Source: Hallella seregens ATCC 51272 (GTDB taxonomy: Bacteria > Bacteroidota > Bacteroidia > Bacteroidales > Bacteroidaceae). From it: a stretch of DNA of 64,000 nucleotides. A program made the translations under genes and the position numbers. Of this stretch, positions 52,001 to 58,404 are shown in pieces (the first letter of the stretch is position 1; every line of letters begins with the position of its first letter). The notes beneath the pieces are model-generated. The model worked only from the letters and a program-made list of their open reading frames with translations, was not told the DNA's origin and did not search any database. The stretch lies in the NCBI RefSeq assembly GCF_000518545.1, contig NZ_KI912453.1, positions 1 through 64,000 of the forward strand, read 5' to 3'.

Positions 52001-52638
52001 AGCAAATCATGGTGCCCGCCGTCGATGCAGCCCAGCGCGCCCACATCGAGGCCGTGCAGGACCTCATCATGAACGAGGTGAACGTCAAGGAGCTACGCTT
52101 TGCCGAGGGCCAGGGCATCCTGGTGAAGAAAGTGAAATGCAACTTCCGCGTCATGGGAAAGAAGTTCGGCAAGCTCATGAAAGACGTGGCCTCCACCATG
52201 TCCGCCCTGTCGCAGGAAGACATTGCCACGCTCGAACAGACCGGCAGCTACAGCTTCGAGCTGGGCGGCCAGACGGTCTGCGTGGAAGCTGCCGACGTGG
52301 AAATCATCTCCGAAGACATTCCCGGATGGCTCGTGAGCAACGAGGGCAACCTCACCGTGGCCCTCGAAGTGGAGCTCACCGACGAGCTGCGGCAGGAGGG
52401 CATGGCCCGCGAACTCATCAACCGCATCCAGAATCTGCGCAAGGACACGGGGCTGGACATCACCGACCGCATCCGCGTGACGGTGGCTCCCAACGCCCAG
52501 ACCGACGCCGCCGTGGCCTCCTTCGGCGACTATATCAAGGCGCAGGTGCTGGCCGACGAGCTTGCCATCGCCCCCAACGACGGCGAAGAGACCGACTTCG
52601 ACGAGTTCAAGCTCAACATCAAAGTCGAGAAAAACTAA
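49006..52638 (+). CDS. ileS: Isoleucyl-tRNA synthetase
   Basis: Charges tRNA-Ile. The 1210-residue class I enzyme has the HIGH variant [14 protein letters not shown] near residue 50, the KMSKS variant [10 protein letters not shown] near residue 770, the CP1 editing domain between them ([20 protein letters not shown]), and an anticodon-binding domain with [10 protein letters not shown] and [20 protein letters not shown]. Length and motif forms resemble the eukaryote-like IleRS type used by Bacteroidota rather than the E. coli type; such enzymes tend to be less sensitive to mupirocin, which is family knowledge and not seen here. A small dksA-like gene follows. Confidence 0.96.
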   Translation: [1210 protein letters not shown]

Positions 52639-52710
52639 CCCGCAAAAGGCCCGTCCCCGCTGCCCCATCCCCGGGACGCAGGGCCGGGCCTCTGCTTTCA
52701 CATCCCCACC

Positions 52711-53091
52711 ATGGAAACCAAGACACGCTATTCCGACGAGGAGCTCGAAGAGTTCCGCACGATTATCAACGAGAAACTCCGGCTCACGCGCGCCAGCTAC
52801 AGCGACGCCATGCGCCGGCTGATGAATGCCGACAGCAACTCCGACGACGACACGGCCCCCACCTACAAGGTGCTCGAGGAAGGCACACAGGCCATGGAGC
52901 GCGAAAACCTCATCCAAATGGCCCAGCGCCAGCAGAAATTCATCCAAGGACTGGAGGCCGCACTCATCCGCATCGACAAGAAAACTTACGGCATCGATCG
53001 GCTCACGGGGGAGCTCATTCCCAAGGAGAGGCTGCGCGTGGTGCCCCACGCCACACTCAGCGTAGCGTCCAAAAACGCCAGAAAGAAATGA
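52711..53091 (+). CDS. DksA/TraR-family protein without zinc-binding cysteines
   Basis: A 126-residue regulator with a DksA/TraR layout: an N-terminal helical hairpin (YSDEELEEFRTIINEKLRLT) and a C-terminal YGIDRLTGELIPKERLRVVP motif, which in zinc-finger members reads YGxCxxCG...I...RL...P. Here no cysteine remains in the whole protein, so zinc binding is excluded. The fold may be kept and still bind RNA polymerase. Its stop overlaps the lspA start (ATGA), and ileS is 72 nt upstream, so ileS-dksA-lspA is likely one operon. Confidence 0.85.
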   Translation: METKTRYSDEELEEFRTIINEKLRLTRASYSDAMRRLMNADSNSDDDTAPTYKVLEEGTQAMERENLIQMAQRQQKFIQGLEAALIRIDKKTYGIDRLTGELIPKERLRVVPHATLSVASKNARKK

Positions 53092-53774
53092 CGATGAAGA
53101 AGAAAGCAAGGGAGTTTATGACCGACGGCCGCATGGCCTGGCTGCTCGTGGTGGCCATCATCGTCATAGACCAGATTATCAAAATCGAGGTGAAGACCAC
53201 GATGACGCTGGGCGAATCCATCCGCATCACCGACTGGTTCTACATCAATTTCATCGAGAACATCGGCATGGCCTACGGCATGACCTTTGTCAACAAGCTC
53301 CTTTTGAGCGTGACACGGCTCGTGGCCATCGCGGTCATCGGTTGGTATATCCACCGCATGGTGAGGCGCGGGGCCCGCACGCGCTACGTGGTGTTCCTGT
53401 CCTTGATTGTGGCAGGAGCCGCCGGCAACGTCTTCGACTCCATGTTCTACGGGCTCGTTTTCAGTGCCTCCTCACCTTATTATATATCTTACGTGGTGCC
53501 TTTCGGCACCGGCTACTCCAGCTTCCTCATGGGCAAGGTGGTGGATATGTTCTATTTTCCCATCATCCAGACCCAGTGGCCGGCGTGGGTTCCCGTGCTG
53601 GGCGGCGACCCATTCATCTTTTTCTCGCCCGTGTTCAACTTTGCCGACGCCTGCATCACGGTGGGCGTGGTCTGCCTGTTCCTCTTTTGCCGCAAGGACA
53701 TGGAGCTGACGGGGGGCTGGAGAAAGCGGAAGGACGACCCGGCCGCGGCCGGCAACGACGGAGGCAACCCATGA
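53088..53774 (+). CDS. lspA: Lipoprotein signal peptidase (signal peptidase II)
   Basis: Inner-membrane aspartyl protease that cleaves prolipoproteins before the lipidated cysteine. The 228-residue protein has four membrane helices and both catalytic aspartates: AGAAGNVFDSMFYG and FSPVFNFADACITVG. The N-terminal DQIIKIEVKTTM replaces the usual DxxTK. A loop between the two motifs (YYISYVVPFGTGYSSFLMGK) is longer than in E. coli, a Bacteroidota trait. Start ATG 53088 overlaps the preceding stop; ATG 53094 is also possible. The next gene starts in its stop codon. Confidence 0.95.
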   Translation: MTMKKKAREFMTDGRMAWLLVVAIIVIDQIIKIEVKTTMTLGESIRITDWFYINFIENIGMAYGMTFVNKLLLSVTRLVAIAVIGWYIHRMVRRGARTRYVVFLSLIVAGAAGNVFDSMFYGLVFSASSPYYISYVVPFGTGYSSFLMGKVVDMFYFPIIQTQWPAWVPVLGGDPFIFFSPVFNFADACITVGVVCLFLFCRKDMELTGGWRKRKDDPAAAGNDGGNP

Positions 53775-54691
53775 AAACGCTGCTCGTGGCCGCCGTCGCG
53801 GCATGGGTGTGTGTGCTGGCACTGGCCCTCGCGGGCTGCAAGCCCGGCGTGCCGTCCACGTTCATCCAGGAGGACGACATGGAGGATTTGCTCTACGACT
53901 ACCACCTGGCCGACGCCATGGCACGCGACGCCAAAGGCGACTATAACGAGAACATCATGGCCTACCGCGCCGCCGTGTTGCGCAAGTACGGCGTGAGCCA
54001 GGCCGAGTTCGACACGTCGATGGTCTACTACATGCGCCACACCGACCGCCTGCACGCCATCTACGAGCACGTGGCCCAGCGCATGCAGGACGACGCCCGC
54101 GAGCTGGGCTCGTCGTCGGACGACCTTGCAGCCCTCGCGACAACCAGCGCAACGGGCGACACGGCCGACATCTGGAGGGGCGAACGGAGCATTGCCCTCA
54201 TCCCCAACCAGCCCTACAACGTCTACAGCTTCGCCCACACGGCCGACTCCTCGTTCCGCCGCGGCGACGCGTTCATCCTCTCGCTGCAGAGCGACTTCAT
54301 CTTCCAGGACGGCGCGCGCGACGGCGTAGCGGCCCTGGCCGTGGTCTACGCCAACGACAGCGTGGCCTCGCGCGTCGTGCATATCTCCGCGGCCGGTCCC
54401 TTGACACTCACGCTCGACAACCCCGACAGCCTGGCCGTGAAGGCCGTGCGGGGCTTCTTCCTGCTCAACAAGGACAACCAGGCCAACGCCTCCGCCACCA
54501 CGCTCCACCTCATGGCACTAAGCCGCATCCGCCTCTTCCGCTGCCATCCCAAGCCCAAGGCCGCAGCCGCCATGCAGCCGGGAGCGGCCGCGGGGCAGCC
54601 CGCCGACACCATGCCCCGCCCCGACGGCTCCGTGCCCCTGCCGCCGCCCGGGCACACCGGCGCACCGCAACTCCGGCAACCCACGCGATAA
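53771..54691 (+). CDS. DUF4296-type lipoprotein
   Basis: A 306-residue lipoprotein: lipobox ALALAGC, then a helical domain with MEDLLYDYHLADAMARDAKG and YRAAVLRKYGVSQAEFDTSM that matches the DUF4296 family, then a beta-rich part with RSIALIPNQPYNVYSF and a Pro-rich tail. The ATG shares ATGA with the lspA stop, so the two are translationally coupled, a conserved Bacteroidales arrangement. Function unknown. Confidence 0.85.
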   Translation: MKTLLVAAVAAWVCVLALALAGCKPGVPSTFIQEDDMEDLLYDYHLADAMARDAKGDYNENIMAYRAAVLRKYGVSQAEFDTSMVYYMRHTDRLHAIYEHVAQRMQDDARELGSSSDDLAALATTSATGDTADIWRGERSIALIPNQPYNVYSFAHTADSSFRRGDAFILSLQSDFIFQDGARDGVAALAVVYANDSVASRVVHISAAGPLTLTLDNPDSLAVKAVRGFFLLNKDNQANASATTLHLMALSRIRLFRCHPKPKAAAAMQPGAAAGQPADTMPRPDGSVPLPPPGHTGAPQLRQPTR

Positions 54692-54719
54692 CACCCCCAA
54701 ACCCATCAACACATATAGC

Positions 54720-56366
54720 ATGAAAAAACAAATCACACTGGCCCTGCTGCTCCTCGCCGCCGTGGCGGCACCGGCCTGCACCAATTTCATCGTGGGCAAG
54801 AAAGCCTCGGCCGACGGCTCCGTCATCTGCTCCTACAACGCCGACGACTACGGCATGTTCACCGGTCTGTGCCACTATCCCGCCGCCCACCACGCCAAAG
54901 GCGCGATGCGCGACATTGTGAACTGGGACACACACCGGTTCATCGGCCGCATCCCCGAGGCGGCAGAGACCTACAACGTCATCGGCAACATCAACGAATA
55001 CCAGGTCTCCATCGGCGAGACCACCTACGGCGGGCGCGAGGAAATGGTCGATCCCCAGGGCGGAATAGACTACGGTTCGCTCATCTACCTGGGTCTGCAA
55101 CGCTCCAAGACGGCCCGCGAGGCCATCCGCGTGATGACCACACTGGCCGAGACCCACGGCTACTGCTCCGAGGGCGAGACCTTCACCATCTGCGATCCCA
55201 ACGAGGCTTGGGTGATGGAAATGATGGGCAAGGGCCCCGGCTCCAAGGGCGTGGTGTGGGTGGCACAGCGCATTCCCGACAACGCCATCTGCGGACACGC
55301 CAACCAGAGCCGCATCGGCAAGTTCGACATGCGCGACAAAGAAAACGTGATCTACTCCCGCGACGTGGTGAAGTTCGCACGGCAGAAGGGCTGGTTCACG
55401 GGCAAGGACGCCGACTTCAGCTGGAAAGCCGTCTACGCCCGTCCCGACTTTTCGGGCCGGCGCATCTGCGACGCCCGCGTGTGGGCCTTCTTCAACCGCT
55501 TCGCCAAGGGCATGGACCGCTACCTGCCTTGGGTTCTGGGCAAGGACGCAACGGCCGAGGACATGCCCCTCTGGGTGGTGCCCGACCGCAAATTGAGCGT
55601 GCACGACGTGGAGACGGCCATGCGCGACCACTACGAGGGCACGCCCATGGCCATGGACAGTGCCGACATGGGGGGCGGCGTCTGGCAGATGCCCTACCGC
55701 CCCACACCGCTCTTTTTCAACGTGGACGGCAAGAAATACTTCAACGAGCGACCCACGAGCACGCAGCAGACGGCCTTTAGCTACGTGGCCCAGCTGCGCA
55801 GTTGGCTGCCCCGCCAGGTGGGCGGCGTGCTGTGGTTTGGCAACGACGACGGCAACATGGTGGCCTACACGCCCGTCTATTGCGGCAACACCGTGCAACC
55901 CGAGTGCTACAACACGCCCGGCGCCGACGCCCTGACGTTCTCGATGGACAACGCCTACTGGGTGTGCAACTGGGTGAGCAACATGGTCTACCCGCGCTAC
56001 TCGCTGCTCTTCCCCAGCCTCGAAGCCGTGCGCGACTCGCTGGAGCAGAGCTACTTTGCCCAGCAGCCCGAGGTGGAGCAGCGCGCCGCCGCCCTCTGTG
56101 CCACCGACGAGGCCGCGGCCGTGAAGCTGCTCAACGCCTACAGCAACGAGAAAGCCCAGCAGATGCTGGCCCGCTGGAAGCAGCTGGGAACCTATCTCAT
56201 CGTGAAGTTCAACGACATGGCCGTGAAGCCCGAAACGGGCGGAGCCTTCGAGCGCACGCCCGAGGGGCTCGGCGCGGCCGTGAAGCGGCCCGGCTATCCC
56301 GAGGCCTTCCGCAAGAAATTGGTGGAGCAGACGGGCGACCGCTACCGCTGCCCGGAGGGCTTTTAG
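54720..56366 (+). CDS. C69-family dipeptidase (secreted Ntn hydrolase)
   Basis: A 548-residue peptidase. The signal peptide (KKQITLALLLLAAVAAPA) ends immediately before CTNFIVGKKASADGS, so signal cleavage would expose the catalytic N-terminal cysteine (Cys20), as in PepD/C69 enzymes. Supporting motifs are HRFIGRIPEAAETYNVIGNI, NEYQVSIGETTYGGREEM and TFTICDPNEAWVMEMMG. The product probably degrades dipeptides in the periplasm or outside the cell, consistent with peptide-based nutrition in this group. It lies 28 nt after the DUF4296 gene. Confidence 0.92.
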   Translation: MKKQITLALLLLAAVAAPACTNFIVGKKASADGSVICSYNADDYGMFTGLCHYPAAHHAKGAMRDIVNWDTHRFIGRIPEAAETYNVIGNINEYQVSIGETTYGGREEMVDPQGGIDYGSLIYLGLQRSKTAREAIRVMTTLAETHGYCSEGETFTICDPNEAWVMEMMGKGPGSKGVVWVAQRIPDNAICGHANQSRIGKFDMRDKENVIYSRDVVKFARQKGWFTGKDADFSWKAVYARPDFSGRRICDARVWAFFNRFAKGMDRYLPWVLGKDATAEDMPLWVVPDRKLSVHDVETAMRDHYEGTPMAMDSADMGGGVWQMPYRPTPLFFNVDGKKYFNERPTSTQQTAFSYVAQLRSWLPRQVGGVLWFGNDDGNMVAYTPVYCGNTVQPECYNTPGADALTFSMDNAYWVCNWVSNMVYPRYSLLFPSLEAVRDSLEQSYFAQQPEVEQRAAALCATDEAAAVKLLNAYSNEKAQQMLARWKQLGTYLIVKFNDMAVKPETGGAFERTPEGLGAAVKRPGYPEAFRKKLVEQTGDRYRCPEGF

Positions 56367-56377
56367 CCCGCCGGGGC

Positions 56378-56419
56378 AAGGATGCGAAAGGAGGAAAAAA
56401 GGATGTGAAAGGAGGAAAA
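56378..56419 (+). repeat. 21-bp tandem duplication, purine rich
   Basis: Two adjacent copies (56378-56398, 56399-56419) starting AAGGATGCGAAAGGAGG with one mismatch, between the C69 gene stop and the terminator. Confidence 0.7.
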
Positions 56420-56451
56420 GGAAAGGATTGGGGACAGAACCCACACAAGCA

Positions 56452-56481
56452 AAAGGCTTGCCGCGATTGCGGCAAGCCTTT
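56452..56481. terminator. Bidirectional terminator between C69 and yfcE genes
   Basis: Perfect 13-bp stem AAAGGCTTGCCGC (56452-56464) and its complement (56469-56481), loop GATT; A/T at both outer ends. It overlaps the yfcE stop codon. Confidence 0.85.
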
Positions 56482-57028
56482 ATTGGTTGAGGTCGAGCGA
56501 GGCCAGCGGGTTGCCGTCGAGCGTGTACATGGTGACCACGCCGCCGTCCATCACGCCCAGCGTGGGCGGGTTGCCGCCCTTGGGAAAGGTGATGGAGCCG
56601 GTGTTGCAACAGGCAGGGCTGTCGTCGCCCCGGCGCAACTCCCACAGATGGGTGTGGCCCGAAACCACCAGGTCGAAGCGGCCGGGCGGCAATTGGGCCG
56701 GGCCGTAAACGTGGCCGTGGGTGAGCAGCACGCGCCGCCCCTCGTCCACGAGCAGCGCATAGTCGGCCATCATGGGGAAGCGGAGCAGCATCTGATCCAC
56801 CTCGGAGTCGCAGTTGCCGCGCACGGCCACGATGTCGGCGGCCATGTCGTTGAGCAGGGCCGCCACGCCCTGGCCGTCGATGCCCTCGGGAATGCGGTTG
56901 CGCGGGCCGTAATTGATGACATCGCCCAGCAGGAGCAGCATGTCGCACCGCTGCGCGCGGTAGAAGTCGAGGGCGTGCTGCAACCTTGGCAGCGACCCGT
57001 GGATGTCGGAAAGGAGCAGGTATTTCAT
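56480..57028 (-). CDS. yfcE: YfcE-type phosphodiesterase
   Basis: A 182-residue cytoplasmic metallophosphatase with all five motifs of the family: SDIHGSLPRL, LLLLGDVINYG, AVRGNCDSEV, LLTHGHVYG and VSGHTHLWEL. Such enzymes hydrolyse phosphodiesters; the natural substrate is uncertain. It starts 7 nt after the stop of the sigma factor gene and is last in that unit. Confidence 0.93.
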   Translation of the reverse strand: MKYLLLSDIHGSLPRLQHALDFYRAQRCDMLLLLGDVINYGPRNRIPEGIDGQGVAALLNDMAADIVAVRGNCDSEVDQMLLRFPMMADYALLVDEGRRVLLTHGHVYGPAQLPPGRFDLVVSGHTHLWELRRGDDSPACCNTGSITFPKGGNPPTLGVMDGGVVTMYTLDGNPLASLDLNQ

Positions 57029-57035
57029 GGGCGCG

Positions 57036-57761
57036 TCACTGCTTGAGGTAGTCGCGCAGCTCCGTGCTGCGCGTGAGCCGGCACACCCGGCGCACGGCCT
57101 TGTCGCGAATCTGGCGCACGCGCTCGCGCTTGAGCCCCATCTCCCGCCCTATCTCGGCCATGGTGAGGTGGGGCGTGCCGAGGCCGTAGAAGCGTTCCAC
57201 CACCTGCCGTTCGCGCGGCTCGAGGCGGGCCACGAGCTGTTGCAGCTCGGCCAGCAGGGTGCCCTGCTCGAGCTGCCGGTCGGGGTCGGGCGCGTCGGCG
57301 TCGGCAATGATGCGGCCCAGGCTCAGCTCCTGGCTGCCTCCCACGGGTGCGTCGATGGAGAGGGGGTGGCTGCGTTTCTTCTCCAGCCGCGTGTCGGCCA
57401 CGTTGCGCGGCACGCGGTAGAGGCCTCCCTGCTGCTCCACGGCCTGCTCCATGGCCTGGCGAATATAGGGTGCGGCAAAGGCGACGAAGCGTTTGCCCTG
57501 CCGCCCGTCGAACCTGGCGGCGGCGCGAAGCATGCCGATGTTGCCCTCGCTGATGAGGTCTTCGGCGGGCAGTCCGCGGTCTTGATACTGGCGGGCCATC
57601 GCCACCACGAAGGTGAGGTTGGCCGAAACGAGCCGGTCGGTGGCCCGTTGGTCGCCGGCCTGTATGCGGTCGGCGAGCTGCCGCTCCTCCTCGTCGGTGA
57701 GGAGCCGCTGCTGGCCTATCTCGTCGAGATAGGCGTGGAGTGCGTTCTTGTCCTTGTCCAT
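57036..57761 (-). CDS. Short RpoD-like sigma-70 factor lacking region 3
   Basis: A 241-residue sigma factor. Region 1.2 (ALHAYLDEIGQQRLLTDEEE), region 2 (LVSANLTFVVAMARQYQDRG, AEDLISEGNIGMLRAAARFD, FAAPYIRQAMEQAVEQ) and region 4 (LEPRERQVVERFYGLG, TMAEIGREMGLKRERVRQIR) are clear. Between the VPRNVADTRLEKKRSHP segment and the SIDAPVGGSQE linker, the region 3 found in the ~286-residue Bacteroidota housekeeping factor is missing. It is therefore an alternative sigma factor of the group 2 type, with promoter preference unknown. A 66-residue gene precedes it and yfcE follows in one unit. Confidence 0.9.
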   Translation of the reverse strand: MDKDKNALHAYLDEIGQQRLLTDEEERQLADRIQAGDQRATDRLVSANLTFVVAMARQYQDRGLPAEDLISEGNIGMLRAAARFDGRQGKRFVAFAAPYIRQAMEQAVEQQGGLYRVPRNVADTRLEKKRSHPLSIDAPVGGSQELSLGRIIADADAPDPDRQLEQGTLLAELQQLVARLEPRERQVVERFYGLGTPHLTMAEIGREMGLKRERVRQIRDKAVRRVCRLTRSTELRDYLKQ

Positions 57762-57787
57762 GATGTGTGGTTTGCGGGGGCGGGCGT

Positions 57788-57988
57788 TCAGGCCAGGCCC
57801 GATTCGAGCAGCAGCTCGGCCACCTCCTCGGGGGTGTTGAAGTCCATGCCGGCCCTCAGGTCTTCGTTGGTCAGCTCGCCCATGAGCTGCCGGGCCTGCC
57901 GCTCGGTGAGGCGGGGCTGGCCGTCGGGGCCGGTGGTCTGGAGCAGAAGCCGGAGTATGCGGCTGCGGTATTCGGTGATGTCGTCCAT
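57788..57988 (-). CDS. Small conserved-type protein (66 aa) upstream of sigma factor gene
   Basis: The product begins MDDITEYRSRILRLLLQTTG and continues with LTERQARQLMGELTNEDLRA and a helical end, FNTPEEVAELLLESGL. It is soluble and helical; I do not recognise it. Its stop lies 26 nt before the sigma factor start, so it may be a regulator or partner of that factor. ATG 57988 is preferred over the far-upstream 58060, which would lie outside a plausible promoter (a TACCTTTA near 58013). Confidence 0.6.
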   Translation of the reverse strand: MDDITEYRSRILRLLLQTTGPDGQPRLTERQARQLMGELTNEDLRAGMDFNTPEEVAELLLESGLA

Positions 57989-58087
57989 GCGTCGTGGGTT
58001 GATGTTTGCGGGGTAAAGGTACGCATAAAAAACGAAAACGCCCTGCTTTTTAAGCATCATTCACGTGCGGGCCTCGGTTTTTTTACT

Positions 58088-58095
58088 TACTTTTG
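58088..58095 (+). promoter_or_regulatory. -7 box of small gene
   Basis: TACTTTTG 20-27 nt upstream of the ATG at 58115. Confidence 0.6.
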
Positions 58096-58114
58096 CCGGC
58101 AAAAACCCCTACCC

Positions 58115-58366
58115 ATGATTAGCAAGGACAGCATTGAACAGACCTACGCCTTTCTGCACCAGAAGTGGCGCGTCTATGCGCACTCGCCAAGCGCGCGGCA
58201 AAAGGACGAAATCGAGTATGCCATCAGCTCGTATGTGGAGCAGATGAACCCCGCGCTCTACGCCCTTCTGGCCGCGGGCCGGCCCGACTACCTGCTGGCC
58301 CACGCCACCTTTGCCGCCGACATGGCCGAAGCCGTGGAGCGGTTGGAGCGGATGGCGTTGGGATAG
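58115..58366 (+). CDS. Small hypothetical protein (83 aa)
   Basis: The product begins MISKDSIEQTYAFLHQKWRV, is helical (RQKDEIEYAISSYVEQMN) and ends LLAHATFAADMAEAVERLER plus a short tail. No membrane segment or cysteine is present. The start is set by TACTTTTG at 58088-58095; an extended frame from 57767 runs antisense through the neighbouring gene and is rejected. Function unknown. Confidence 0.7.
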   Translation: MISKDSIEQTYAFLHQKWRVYAHSPSARQKDEIEYAISSYVEQMNPALYALLAAGRPDYLLAHATFAADMAEAVERLERMALG

Positions 58367-58404
58367 GTACAGCCGGAGCGGCCCCTGCGGCCGGCCCCGT
58401 CGCC

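Noticed and set aside
48985-52044. 1019-codon open frame antisense to ileS
   Set aside because: Its product is low-complexity Val/Gly/His/Leu-rich, and ileS fully explains the sequence. High GC at third codon positions leaves few stops on the opposite strand.
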